64,000 nt of DNA from Burkholderia puraquae (GCF_002099195.1 NZ_NBYX01000003.1:186001-250000); one strand, 5' to 3'. Positions 43,979-52,609 are shown, numbered from the stretch's first letter. Notes: generated by a model not told the origin, from the sequence alone. Numbers and translations: made by a program.

Positions 43979-44054
43979 CGGGCATCGCACGACGCGCGTC
44001 CGCCCGGGCAGGCATCGACGGGCCGGCGCCGTCACAGGGCGCGATGGCGACGCA

Positions 44055-44441
44055 CTAACGCGCACCGTTCCCGCGCAACATAAACGTTTCCGCACCCGCA
44101 TCGCGGCGCAGCGTGACCTCCGTACCGGTCAGCCATCCTGACGATTTCAGGATCGGCCTCGCGATCGCGTACAGGCGGTCGGCGCTCGTACCATAAAAGT
44201 ACAAGTAACCGTCGTTGCCGTCGCGATGCAGTTCGGTCTCGCCCAGTTCGCCGGCCCCTGCCCGTTTCACCGCGCGATCCAGCCGTTGCTCCAGCGCGTG
44301 AAGGCGCGCCTTGTCCTTCTCGTCGTAATCGAAGTGAACCATCACAACCGGACCGGGCGGCTTCGGCGGCATATCCGCGGCAGCGTTGCCGGTGAGCAGC
44401 ACCGCGCCAAGCATCGCGGCGAACCGGATTCCGTTACGCAT
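44055..44441 (-). CDS. Small exported protein of unknown function
   Basis: A 128-aa product with a short signal peptide (residues 1-22, ending NAAA) and a soluble part that begins DMPPKPPGPVVMVHF. It contains DEKDKARLHALEQRLDRAV and a segment GYLYFYGTSADRLYAIARP. The whole could be a small periplasmic alpha/beta domain. It lies 26 bp downstream of speH in the same direction and may be co-transcribed with the polyamine-membrane cluster. No ribosome site is obvious, so the start is tentative. Confidence 0.6.
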   Translation of the reverse strand: MRNGIRFAAMLGAVLLTGNAAADMPPKPPGPVVMVHFDYDEKDKARLHALEQRLDRAVKRAGAGELGETELHRDGNDGYLYFYGTSADRLYAIARPILKSSGWLTGTEVTLRRDAGAETFMLRGNGAR

Positions 44442-44467
44442 ATCGGTAAAGGAAGTGAAACGCGCGC

Positions 44468-44851
44468 TCACGTCGCCGCACCGCCGCGCGCAACCTGCTG
44501 CCGGACTTGCGCCTGCGTGCCGAGCGCGACGGCAATCGCATCGACCGCATCGGCCGCACGCGCCGCGCCGCACATGAACGCGTCGACAGCCGCGAAGCGA
44601 TGCTCGGGCCACGTGTGGATCGTGATGTGCGATTCGGCGAGCAGCACGACGCCCGTCACGCCATGCTCGCCGCCGAAATGATGGAAATGCGCGCCGATCA
44701 CGCGTGCACCTGCGCGTTGCGCCGCGTCGGTGAGGATCGACTCGAGCCGCGCGGCGTCGCGCAGCAACGCCGCATCGATACCGGCGAGGTCCGCCAGCAC
44801 ATGCGAGCCGAGCGTCGCGCGCGGTGGCGCGATCCCGTCGCGTGCGGTCAT
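44468..44851 (-). CDS. speH: S-adenosylmethionine decarboxylase proenzyme, class 1B
   Basis: SpeH makes decarboxylated SAM, the aminopropyl donor for spermidine. The 127-aa proenzyme has the self-cleavage site in AESHITIHTWPE: S74 would become the pyruvoyl group, and H79 and C94 lie exactly +5 and +20 from it, as S63/H68/C83 do in the class 1B prototype. The ATG at 44851 overlaps the preceding stop (ATGA). In this cluster its natural partner is the membrane-bound aminopropyltransferase at 48100. Confidence 0.92.
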   Translation of the reverse strand: MTARDGIAPPRATLGSHVLADLAGIDAALLRDAARLESILTDAAQRAGARVIGAHFHHFGGEHGVTGVVLLAESHITIHTWPEHRFAAVDAFMCGAARAADAVDAIAVALGTQAQVRQQVARGGAAT

Positions 44852-44997
44852 TTGTGCGACCCGTACGACGAATAGCCGCTGCGGGCCGACGAACTGCCCC
44901 AGCCGCTGCCGCCCGAACCGCTGCCGCCGATCGATGCGCAACTGAACAGCGTGACGACAATCAGGCCGTAGATGCCGTAGAGGACGTACCGGATCAC
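44848..44997 (-). CDS. 49-aa Ser/Gly-rich lipoprotein or membrane peptide
   Basis: A GTG at 44997 overlaps the stop of the DUF4178 gene (GTGA) and opens 49 codons. The product starts VIRYVLYGIYGLIVVTLFSC, a hydrophobic segment ending in a lipobox-like Cys, followed by a Gly/Ser/Tyr-rich tail (GSGSGGSGWGSSS). It looks like a surface or periplasmic lipopeptide. Its overlaps with both neighbours argue that it is a real operon gene. Similar short Ser/Gly proteins (DUF4247-like) occur in related clusters as I recall, but the family is not certain here. Confidence 0.6.
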   Translation of the reverse strand: MIRYVLYGIYGLIVVTLFSCASIGGSGSGGSGWGSSSARSGYSSYGSHK

Positions 44998-46511
44998 GCG
45001 TTGCCCCCGTCCGATGCAAAGCGCTTCCACAGCCATTCAGGCAGCCACAGCACCAGCAGGCCAATCAGCAGGTAGAAGGAGCGGCCGCTGAACGAGAACA
45101 GCGAGCCCATGTTCAGGATCACGAGCAGCGCGCTGAACACGAGCGGCAGCGGTGCGAAACTGTGCGGGCCTTTCCGGCCGAACAGGCCCGTCGACGCAGT
45201 GGCACCCGTTGCCGCGGCAGCCGCGGCCGTCGCGAGCGCCGGCGTGCCGAAGCGTTCGGCGAGCGTGCTGCCCGACAGCGGCCGCGCGCGCGACCAGACG
45301 ATCTCCGCGTCGCTGCGCTCGCGCGTCAGCTTGTCCTTCTGCCAGCCGTAGTCGATGATCGACGTGCGATCCCCGACCTGCACGCGCCAATTGAACGCAC
45401 CGACCACGTAGACAACCTCCGAGTCGTATTCCTCGCGCAGGCGGTAGGTCTTGCCGCCGTCGGTCACGTCGGACTCGCTGCCGATCGTCGGCCATTGGTC
45501 GAGCACCTGCACGCGCTCCCAGCGCCCTTCACTTTGCACGAGCCACAGGAAGCCGCGCTTCGGGTTCAGCAGCAGGTATTCATCCCACGTCTGTTCGTCG
45601 CCCGGCACGCGGCAACGCATCATGCCGATCACCGTGTACTTCACGCCATCGAACGTGCCGACCGCCCCGAGTTCCAGCGCCCCCTTCACCGCGTCGAGCT
45701 TGCGCTGCGCGGCGAACACGGTCTGCTGCTCGGCCGTGCACTGCACGCCCGCGTGGCAACTGCCGCACACGACGTAGTCGGCAACGTTCGGCGCATACGA
45801 CAGCGGCGCGCCGCAGCTCGGGCACGCGAACGGCACCATCTCGGCACCACGCTTCTCGCGCGTATCGTTTTCGGTATCGCGCAGGCCGGTGAACGCGAGC
45901 GCATCGAATGCCAGCGCTTCGCCCGTATAGACGGCCGGGCTCCCGTCATTCGAATCGGCGTCGGAATAGTCGTAGGTCGCGAACGCGTTGCCGGTGCGCA
46001 GGTCGACGACGCGCGCCTCCCAGCCGGCATCGACGCGAAACGGCAGCTCGCCGTCGCCGCCCGTGCAGCGCGCGGTGCGCACGTCCGACACGAGAAACGC
46101 GCGGCCGCCGTGGTCGATCCGCATGCCCGGCTCCAGCGTGCCGAACGCAGGCCACGCGCCGCCGGACGCGTCGTCGGGCTCACGCACCGTGATCGCATAC
46201 TGGCCCGACGCATCCGACAGCCAGCCGAACGTGCCGTCGTCGAACACGACGTACCACTCGCTCCACGCGCCGGCGTCGTAGGTCATCTGGATGCGGCCGA
46301 GCACCGTGAACGTACGCTTGTCGTAGCGCCCGGCCGTGCCGATCTGGATCGGCGACGCATCGTCGAGCACCGTGGCCAGTTCGCCGATACGTTCGACGTC
46401 GGACCCGCGCCTGAGCAGCGTGCTGCGGCAGAACGCGCAGACGGCCATCACGGCCGCCGCCGAGCGGAACTCGACCGGCGCGCCGCACTGGGGGCACGAG
46501 GTACTGAACAT
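44994..46511 (-). CDS. DUF4178 protein with two zinc ribbons and C-terminal membrane segment
   Basis: A 505-aa protein with two similar halves. Each has a zinc ribbon (C6/C9 with C25/C28, and C230/C233 with C249/C252) followed by a beta-rich DUF4178 domain. The first domain includes LGRIQMTYDAGAWSEWYVVF and the second IGMMRCRVPGDEQTWDEYLL, so the protein is an internal duplication. Two hydrophobic helices (about 455-490) end it. It overlaps the small lipoprotein downstream and follows the SPFH gene by 9 bp. In the cluster it may be an adapter between SPFH protein and membrane. Confidence 0.85.
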   Translation of the reverse strand: MFSTSCPQCGAPVEFRSAAAVMAVCAFCRSTLLRRGSDVERIGELATVLDDASPIQIGTAGRYDKRTFTVLGRIQMTYDAGAWSEWYVVFDDGTFGWLSDASGQYAITVREPDDASGGAWPAFGTLEPGMRIDHGGRAFLVSDVRTARCTGGDGELPFRVDAGWEARVVDLRTGNAFATYDYSDADSNDGSPAVYTGEALAFDALAFTGLRDTENDTREKRGAEMVPFACPSCGAPLSYAPNVADYVVCGSCHAGVQCTAEQQTVFAAQRKLDAVKGALELGAVGTFDGVKYTVIGMMRCRVPGDEQTWDEYLLLNPKRGFLWLVQSEGRWERVQVLDQWPTIGSESDVTDGGKTYRLREEYDSEVVYVVGAFNWRVQVGDRTSIIDYGWQKDKLTRERSDAEIVWSRARPLSGSTLAERFGTPALATAAAAAATGATASTGLFGRKGPHSFAPLPLVFSALLVILNMGSLFSFSGRSFYLLIGLLVLWLPEWLWKRFASDGGNA

Positions 46512-46520
46512 GCGCGACGC

Positions 46521-47564
46521 TTACCGGGTGAGCTTCGCGAGAATTTCAGCCTTCGCGCGCGAATATTCATCTTCGGTCACGAGGCCCTTGTCGAACAGCG
46601 CCTTCAACTGTTCGAGCCGCTGCACGTAATCGGTGCCTTCCGCCGGTGCGGCAGGCTGCGCCGCGGCGGCCGGTGCCGCGACGGGCGCGGGCGGCGCCGG
46701 TTGCGCAGCGCCCGCCATCTGGCCGGCCATTGCCTGCCCGATCACCGCGCCCGCGGCGAGCCCCGCGCCGACGCCCGCGATACCGCCCGGGTTCTGTGCG
46801 GCGAGCGGAATCGCCTGCGCGGTCTGGTATTGCGTGGCGCGCGCGAGATCGCCGGCCATCCCCGCGCCGATCCGCAGGTCGAGCGCCTTCTGCAATTCCG
46901 CCGGCAGCGACACGCTTTCAACCGCGAACGCGTCGAGCGCGAGGCCATAGCGGGTGAACACCGGCACCAGCGCCTCGGCGACGCGCTGCGACAGCAGCGA
47001 CTGGTTCGCGGCCATGTCGACAAACGGCACGTCGGCCGAGCCGAACGTCGTGCTCATCGCGGTGACGACCAGGTTACGCAGTTGCTGTTCGAGATCGTCG
47101 ACCGTGTACTGCGCGCGCGTGCCGCTGACTTCGCGATGGAACGCGCCCGCGTCGACGATCCGGTACGAGTAGATGCCGAACGCGCGCACCTGCACGAAGC
47201 CGAATTCGCGATCGCGGATCGTCACCGGCTGCGCGGTACCCCAGCGGCGGCCGAGCTGCAGCCGCGTACTGAAAAAATAGACGTCCGACTTGAAAGGCGA
47301 TTGAAAGAACTTGTCCCAGTTCTTCAGGTACGTGAGCACCGGCAGCGTGTTCGTCTCCAGCGTGTACAGCCCCGGCTGGAAGACGTCGGCGACCTTGCCT
47401 TCGTTGACGAAGATCGCGACCTGCGTTTCGCGCACGGTCAGCTTGCCGCCGTACTGGATTTCCTGGTCTTCCATCGGATAGCGCCAGGCCAGCACGCCGT
47501 CGGTGTCTTCCGTCCATTGCAGGACGTCGATGAACTGCTTGCGGATAAACGATCCCAGACTCAT
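46521..47564 (-). CDS. SPFH-domain protein with SHOCT tail (virion-core-like)
   Basis: A 347-aa protein whose SPFH/band-7-like domain (about residues 25-225) is of the type found in the YdjI/virion-core group, with KLTVRETQVAIFVNEGKVAD and FQSPFKSDVYFFSTRLQLG. The segment GIAGVGAGLAAGAVIG is a Gly/Ala helix. The C-terminus ends in a SHOCT motif, QRLEQLKALFDKGLVTEDEY. SPFH proteins scaffold membrane domains. It lies between DUF350 and DUF4178 genes, a combination typical of membrane-stress clusters. Confidence 0.88.
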   Translation of the reverse strand: MSLGSFIRKQFIDVLQWTEDTDGVLAWRYPMEDQEIQYGGKLTVRETQVAIFVNEGKVADVFQPGLYTLETNTLPVLTYLKNWDKFFQSPFKSDVYFFSTRLQLGRRWGTAQPVTIRDREFGFVQVRAFGIYSYRIVDAGAFHREVSGTRAQYTVDDLEQQLRNLVVTAMSTTFGSADVPFVDMAANQSLLSQRVAEALVPVFTRYGLALDAFAVESVSLPAELQKALDLRIGAGMAGDLARATQYQTAQAIPLAAQNPGGIAGVGAGLAAGAVIGQAMAGQMAGAAQPAPPAPVAAPAAAAQPAAPAEGTDYVQRLEQLKALFDKGLVTEDEYSRAKAEILAKLTR

Positions 47565-47591
47565 GTCGGTCTCCTCGAAACGCGTGGCGCG

Positions 47592-47978
47592 TCAGGTCAG
47601 GCAGGCGGCATTGATGATGCCGACGACGAGCGACGCGGTGCCCATCAGGCCGCCCATCGCGACGTTGCGATCCTCGATCGCATGATTCATGCCGGGCATC
47701 AGGCGGGTCAGCACCGCATAGGCGATCAGTTGCACGGCCATCGCGCCGACGGCCCAGATCACGACTTCGCCGAGCGTCGAGTTGTGCGCGATGCTGGACG
47801 CGAGCGTCAGGCAGAAGCCGATCAGCGCGCCGCCGAACGACAGCGTCGCGGCTGCGTTGCCGTCGCGGATCAGCGCCAGCTCGTCGAACGGCGTGACCTT
47901 CAGGTACACTGCCGCGAACACAAGAAGCAGCACGAACGCCGACAGTAAATGAACCGCATAGAGATAGGCACTATTCAT
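47592..47978 (-). CDS. DUF350 membrane protein
   Basis: A 128-aa protein with four predicted transmembrane helices and the DUF350 pattern: LIRDGNAAATLSFGGALIGF, IAHNSTLGEVVIWAVGAMAV and a Gly-rich last helix (VAMGGLMGTASLVVGIINAA). GAGGG lies 5 nt before the ATG at 47978. DUF350 (YjfL) proteins often co-occur with SPFH or PspA-like proteins. It starts the leftward arm of the cluster, divergent from the spermidine-synthase-like gene. Confidence 0.87.
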   Translation of the reverse strand: MNSAYLYAVHLLSAFVLLLVFAAVYLKVTPFDELALIRDGNAAATLSFGGALIGFCLTLASSIAHNSTLGEVVIWAVGAMAVQLIAYAVLTRLMPGMNHAIEDRNVAMGGLMGTASLVVGIINAACLT

Positions 47979-48099
47979 TCTTTCCCTCGGATTTCGTGCT
48001 CGGTTCGCCGGCCCATGCAGGGCCAGCAGACGGATGGCCACCCCACAAAATTCCGCGCCAGTATATCCACATTGCCGACCGCTGCACAACGGACGCACC

Positions 48100-49614
48100 A
48101 TGCTGCATAAGCGCGCGCTCGTCCTGTCGATTCTCGTGCTCGCGTCGTGCGGGCTCGGCTACGAACTGATCAGCAGCGCGCTGTCCAGCTACCTGCTCGG
48201 CGATTCGATCCTGCAGTTCTCGTCGGTGATCGGCTGCTACCTGTTCGCAATGGGGATCGGCTCATGGCTCGCGAAGTTCGTCGAGGACGACGACGTGCTC
48301 GACCGCTTCGTCGACATCGAGCTGCTCGTCGGCCTGCTCGGCGGCATCTCGGCCGCGCTGCTGTTCGCGGTGTTCGCATGGCTCGCCGCGCCGTTCCGCG
48401 CCGCGCTCTATGCACTCGTGCTGGCGCTCGGCCTGCTGATCGGGATGGAGATCCCGCTCGTGATGCGCGCGTTCCAGCAGCGGCGCCAGGCGTTCCGCCA
48501 TACCGTCAGCGAAGTGCTGACCTTCGACTATCTCGGCTCGCTCGCCGTGTCGCTGATCTTCCCGCTCGTGCTCGCACCGCGTCTCGGCCTGCTGCGCACC
48601 AGCTTCCTGTTCGGGCTCCTGAACGCGTTCGTCGCGCTGTGGACGACGCACCTGTTCCGCGACGAGATTCGCAACGTGCGCGGCAAGCTGATGCGCGCGT
48701 CGCTCGTGATCGGGCTGCTCGTTGCAGGCTTCGCGCTGTCGGACCGCATCACGCACTGGGCCGAGCACGGCGTATACGGCGACGAAACGATCTATTCGGA
48801 AACCACGCCGTACCAGCGCATCGTGCTCACGCAGTGGCACGACGACCTGCGGCTGTACCTGAACGGCAACCTGCAGTTCTCGTCCCGCGACGAGCATCGC
48901 TATCACGAGGCGCTGGTCCACCCGACCGTCGAGGCGCTGCCGTGGGCGAAGCGCGTGCTCGTGCTCGGCGGCGGCGACGGCCTCGCGGTGCGCGAACTAC
49001 TGAAGCACCGCAACCTCGAACAAATCACGCTCGTCGATCTCGATCCCGCGATGACGAAGCTGTTCTCGACGTCCGCACCGCTCGTCAAGCTGAACCAGGG
49101 CGCGCTCGAGGATCCCCGCGTGCACGTGATCAACGACGACGCGGTGCGCTGGCTCGAATCGAACGCCGACGTGTACGACGCGATCGTCGTCGACTTCCCC
49201 GACCCGACCAACTTCGGGCTCGGCCGGCTGTATTCGGTGCCCGTGTTCCGGCTGCTCGCGCGCCACCTGTCGGAGAACGGCTATGCGGTGATCCAGTCGA
49301 CGTCGCCGTACTTCGCGCCGCACGCGTACTGGACCATCATCGCGACGCTGCACGAAGCGGGGCTCAGCACGTGGCCGTACCACTGCTACGTGCCGTCGTT
49401 CGGCGACTGGGGCTTCGTGATCGCCGGCAAGCGCCGCGACTTCACGGTGCCGACGCACTACTCGGTGCCCATGCGCTGGCTCGACGCGCAGACGGCCGTC
49501 GAGATGTTCCACTTCCCGGCCGACATGCCGGCGCTGCCGATGTCGCCGAACGAACTCAACGACCAGCCGCTCGTGCGCCGTTTCGACGACGACTGGAAAC
49601 ACGTGTTGCGCTGA
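48100..49614 (+). CDS. Membrane-bound spermidine-synthase-like protein
   Basis: A 504-aa protein. The first about 205 residues form seven hydrophobic helices (for example ALVLSILVLASCGLGYELIS). The C-terminal half is a spermidine-synthase/methyltransferase fold with the motif VLVLGGGDGLAVRELLK (about 285-301), LVDLDPAMTKLF, and the catalytic-type VVDFPDPTNFGLGRLYS. It contains the D-x-P-D active-site pattern of aminopropyltransferases. With SpeH it would make or transfer aminopropyl groups at the membrane. It is divergent from DUF350; the stop overlaps the next gene (TGATG). Confidence 0.88.
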   Translation: MLHKRALVLSILVLASCGLGYELISSALSSYLLGDSILQFSSVIGCYLFAMGIGSWLAKFVEDDDVLDRFVDIELLVGLLGGISAALLFAVFAWLAAPFRAALYALVLALGLLIGMEIPLVMRAFQQRRQAFRHTVSEVLTFDYLGSLAVSLIFPLVLAPRLGLLRTSFLFGLLNAFVALWTTHLFRDEIRNVRGKLMRASLVIGLLVAGFALSDRITHWAEHGVYGDETIYSETTPYQRIVLTQWHDDLRLYLNGNLQFSSRDEHRYHEALVHPTVEALPWAKRVLVLGGGDGLAVRELLKHRNLEQITLVDLDPAMTKLFSTSAPLVKLNQGALEDPRVHVINDDAVRWLESNADVYDAIVVDFPDPTNFGLGRLYSVPVFRLLARHLSENGYAVIQSTSPYFAPHAYWTIIATLHEAGLSTWPYHCYVPSFGDWGFVIAGKRRDFTVPTHYSVPMRWLDAQTAVEMFHFPADMPALPMSPNELNDQPLVRRFDDDWKHVLR

Positions 49615-51233
49615 TGGATCGCCGCACGTTCCTCGTCGCGTCGGCGGCCGCGTCGCTCGCCGCCTGCGGGCGCACCGGCTGGATCGAGACGACGCCGCAT
49701 GTCGGCTACCCCGGCATGCGCGAAGGCCATGCGCTGCGCGACCATACGACGCTGCCGCCGCCTTCCGGCGCGATCGAGACCGACGTCGCGATCCTCGGCG
49801 CGGGTGCTGCCGGGCTGTCGTGCGCATGGCAGCTCGCACGCGCGGGCCACAAGCGCTTCACGATGCTCGCGGGCCCCGAATTGGGCGGCAACGCGGCCGG
49901 CGGCCGCTTCGGCGATCTCGGCTATCCGAAAGGCGCGCACTACCTGCCGCTGCCGTCGCTCGAATCCACGCATCTGCGCGACATGCTCGCCGATCTCGGC
50001 GTGATCGAATCGGCGCCGTTCTCCGCGCGCCCGGTGTACGACGAGCGTGCGCTCGTGCATGCGCCCGACGAACGCCTCTTCATCGCCGGGCAGTGGCAGG
50101 ACGGTATCGTGCCGACGGCCGGCCTCGGCGCCGACGAACTCGCACAACAGGCACGCTTCTTCGCGTACACGGACGGGCTGCGCACCGCCCGCGGCGCCGA
50201 TGGCCGCAAGGTGTTCTGCATCCCGATCGCCGAATCGTCGCGCGACCCGCGCTGGCGCGCGCTGGACCGAAGCTCGTTCCGTCAGTGGCTGCTCGACGAG
50301 GGCTACACCGCGAAAGCGCTGCACTGGTACCTGAACTACTGCTGCCGCGACGACTACGGCGCGGGGTACGAGCGCGTGTCCGCGTGGGCCGGCCTGCACT
50401 ATTTCTCGTCGCGCGGCGGCCACGCGGGCGATGCGAGCGACGGCGCGGTGCTGACCTGGCCCGACGGGCTTCACACGATGGTGACGAAGCTGAGCGATTC
50501 GATCACCGCGCGCACCGGCTCGAATGCATGGTCGCGCGACGGCTTCGCGGTACGTGCGACCGAACGGGCGGGCGGCGTCGACGTGCTGTGCGCGCGCATG
50601 AGCGACGACGGCACGCTGTCGACGTTCACGCTGAAGGCGCGTCGCGTTGTGTGCGCGATGCCGCTGTTCGTCGCGGCGTGCGTGTTTCCGCAGCTTTCCG
50701 CGTATGGCTTCGACCCCGCGCGCGACCTGCCGCCGCGCGCGCCGTGGCTCGTGTCCAACTTCCTGCTCGACGGGATGCCGGCCGAAAAAGCGGGCGTACC
50801 GCTCGCGTGGGACAACGTCGTCTACAACGGCGCGGGGCTCGGCTATGTCGTGTCGACACACCAGCTGATCCGCATGTCGCCGCCGACGCGCTCGGTGTTC
50901 TCCGCGTACCAGGCGTTGAGCACGCAAGCCCCGGACGACACGCGCCGCTGGCTCGCGCAGGCCAGGCCCGACGCGTTGCGCGAACAGGCGGCGATCGACC
51001 TGCAGGCCGTCTACGGCCGCAATCTGTGGAAACACGCGACGGCGCTCGAAATCACCGTGCGCGGTCACGCAATGGCGACGCCCGACGTCGGCTTCCTGAG
51101 CCGGCCGGGGCTGCTCGCCCTGCGCGATGCCGACGGCCCCGTCGTGTTCGCGCATGCGGACCTGTCCGGGCTGTCGCTGTTCGAGGAAGCGTCGTACTGG
51201 GGCGTGCTCGCCGCGCGGCGCGTCCTGGCCTGA
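49614..51233 (+). CDS. FAD-dependent amine-oxidase-like protein, exported
   Basis: A 539-aa flavoprotein. The N-terminus DRRTFLVASAAASLAACG has an RRxFL stretch followed by a lipobox, so it is probably Tat-exported and lipid-anchored. The FAD-binding motif DVAILGAGAAGLSCAWQLAR starts near residue 60. The C-terminal SGLSLFEEASYWGVLAAR is typical of amine oxidases. It overlaps the spermidine-synthase-like gene, so both are one unit. An amine or polyamine substrate is likely but unproven. Confidence 0.82.
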   Translation: MDRRTFLVASAAASLAACGRTGWIETTPHVGYPGMREGHALRDHTTLPPPSGAIETDVAILGAGAAGLSCAWQLARAGHKRFTMLAGPELGGNAAGGRFGDLGYPKGAHYLPLPSLESTHLRDMLADLGVIESAPFSARPVYDERALVHAPDERLFIAGQWQDGIVPTAGLGADELAQQARFFAYTDGLRTARGADGRKVFCIPIAESSRDPRWRALDRSSFRQWLLDEGYTAKALHWYLNYCCRDDYGAGYERVSAWAGLHYFSSRGGHAGDASDGAVLTWPDGLHTMVTKLSDSITARTGSNAWSRDGFAVRATERAGGVDVLCARMSDDGTLSTFTLKARRVVCAMPLFVAACVFPQLSAYGFDPARDLPPRAPWLVSNFLLDGMPAEKAGVPLAWDNVVYNGAGLGYVVSTHQLIRMSPPTRSVFSAYQALSTQAPDDTRRWLAQARPDALREQAAIDLQAVYGRNLWKHATALEITVRGHAMATPDVGFLSRPGLLALRDADGPVVFAHADLSGLSLFEEASYWGVLAARRVLA

Positions 51234-51249
51234 CGACCGTCATCCGTCA

Positions 51250-51277
51250 TTGCGGCGCCACCACCACCCGCTATAAT
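51250..51277 (+). promoter_or_regulatory. Predicted amidase promoter
   Basis: TTGCGG (51250-51255) and the consensus TATAAT (51272-51277) are 16 bp apart, with a start near 51284 and about 75 nt of leader. It gives the amidase its own transcript, apart from the upstream oxidoreductase. Confidence 0.6.
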
Positions 51278-51357
51278 CGCGCGACATTCCGACTGCATTG
51301 AGCAGGCCGACGGTGCCGCGTCGTTCGACGCGCCGTATGCCCTCCTCGACAACAACA

Positions 51358-52122
51358 ATGAAGAACAGAACCATCCGACGCCTTCGCCCGTTCGTGCGCG
51401 CTGCCGCGCGCGCGCTCGCGTGCACCCCGCTGCTCGGCGCGCCGCTGGCGCTGCATGCGGCCGACACCGCAGCCACCACCGGCACCGCATCCGCCGCCGG
51501 GCGCTACATCGTCGTCGACACCGGCCATACGCCGGCGCACCCGGGCTCCACCGGCGCGAGCGGCCGTGTCGAATACCTGTACAACCTCGATCTGTCCGCC
51601 GCGGTCGCCGAGAAACTCGTCGCGCATGGCGACCGCGTGCTGCGCACGTCGGCCGATGGCCGCGAGATCACACTCGACCAGCGTTCGACGCAGGCGCCCG
51701 ACGCGAACCTGTTCGTGTCGATCCATCACGACTCGATGCAGCAGCAGTTCATCGACGCGGGCCGGCAGCGCGAATTCCGCGGCTTCTCGGTGTTCGTGTC
51801 GGAACGCAATCCGCACTACGCGGAAAGCCTGCGTTGCGCGAAAGCAATCGCCGAGCGGCTGGTCGCGGCCGGCGAGCGGCCGTCGCTGTATCACGCACAG
51901 CCGATCCGCGGCGAGAACCGCCCGCTGATCGACCCGCCACTCGGCATCCACCGCTTCGACGATCTCGTCGTGCTGCGCACCGCGCCGATTCCGGCCGTGC
52001 TCGTCGAGGCCGGCGTGATCGTCAACCCGGACGAGGAAGCACGGCTGGCGCGTCGCGAGACGATCCAGAAGCTGTCCACTGCGATCGCGGGCGGGATCGA
52101 CGCGTGCACGGTGCCGCAATAA
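51358..52122 (+). CDS. N-acetylmuramoyl-L-alanine amidase (Amidase_3)
   Basis: A 254-aa secreted enzyme that cuts peptidoglycan between MurNAc and L-Ala. The signal peptide ends LALHAA (about residue 36). Amidase_3 motifs are VVDTGHTPAHPGSTG (first zinc His), the metal Glu near SGRVEYLYNLDLS, SIHHDS (second His) and VLVEAGVIVNPDEE (catalytic Glu). Start at 51358 (MKNRTIRR); an earlier in-frame TTG is less likely. No AMIN or SPOR domain. Confidence 0.9.
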   Translation: MKNRTIRRLRPFVRAAARALACTPLLGAPLALHAADTAATTGTASAAGRYIVVDTGHTPAHPGSTGASGRVEYLYNLDLSAAVAEKLVAHGDRVLRTSADGREITLDQRSTQAPDANLFVSIHHDSMQQQFIDAGRQREFRGFSVFVSERNPHYAESLRCAKAIAERLVAAGERPSLYHAQPIRGENRPLIDPPLGIHRFDDLVVLRTAPIPAVLVEAGVIVNPDEEARLARRETIQKLSTAIAGGIDACTVPQ

Positions 52123-52176
52123 ACGACGATAACGCCCGTCGGGCCCAACGGTTTTCACCCAGTCAGGAGCATCACC

Positions 52177-52566
52177 ATGAAAATGAAGAATCTGCTCGTA
52201 TCCTGCGCACTGCTCGCGCTTGCCGCTCCGTTCGCCGCGCACGCAGCCGGCTGTGCGAAGCCGCACAGCGCGTTCGACCAGGTGTACTGCAGCAGCACCC
52301 AGTTCTCGCAGACCGACCGCGACCTCAACGACGAGTACGGCCGCCTGCGCAAGCAACTGAGCAGCGACCAGCAGGCGACGCTGAAGGCCGGCCAGCTCGC
52401 GTGGCTGAAGCAACGCGATGCACAGTGCAGCGAGACGCGCAACAACGGCTACCTCGTGGATCTCCAGTGCGCGACCGACATGACGCAATCGCGGCTGTCG
52501 TTCCTGCGCGAGCGTGAACGCGAATGCACGAGCACGGGTTGCGTGACGTCGAAGCTCGGCGATTAA
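52177..52566 (+). CDS. LprI-like (DUF1311) secreted protein
   Basis: A 129-aa protein with signal peptide (residues 1-23, ending AHAA). An LprI/DUF1311 domain follows, with GCAKPHSAFDQVYCSSTQFS, LAWLKQRDAQCSETR and CATDMTQSRLSFLRER. Cysteines suggest two or three disulfides. Known LprI proteins inhibit lysozyme. It follows the amidase gene by 54 bp, so it could protect the wall or modulate that enzyme. A related domain occurs at 43190. Confidence 0.85.
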   Translation: MKMKNLLVSCALLALAAPFAAHAAGCAKPHSAFDQVYCSSTQFSQTDRDLNDEYGRLRKQLSSDQQATLKAGQLAWLKQRDAQCSETRNNGYLVDLQCATDMTQSRLSFLRERERECTSTGCVTSKLGD

Positions 52567-52579
52567 GGGCTTCGCGCGT

Positions 52580-52609
52580 GCCGCGCCGCGAAGCGTTTCG
52601 CGGCGCGGC
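52580..52609 (+). terminator. Hairpin after the LprI gene
   Basis: A perfect 13-bp stem (GCCGCGCCGCGAA / TTCGCGGCGCGGC) with a 4-nt loop begins 13 bp after the stop. A weak pyrimidine stretch follows, so termination is likely at least in part. Confidence 0.65.

Noticed and set aside
45162..47948. 928-codon plus frame over the DUF4178/SPFH genes
   Set aside because: Antisense to two recognised families; Arg/His-rich shadow.
48147..49613. Alternative upstream extension of the FAD oxidoreductase frame
   Set aside because: It overlaps the spermidine-synthase-like gene in another frame; the Tat-like start at 49614 and the TGATG overlap decide the start.
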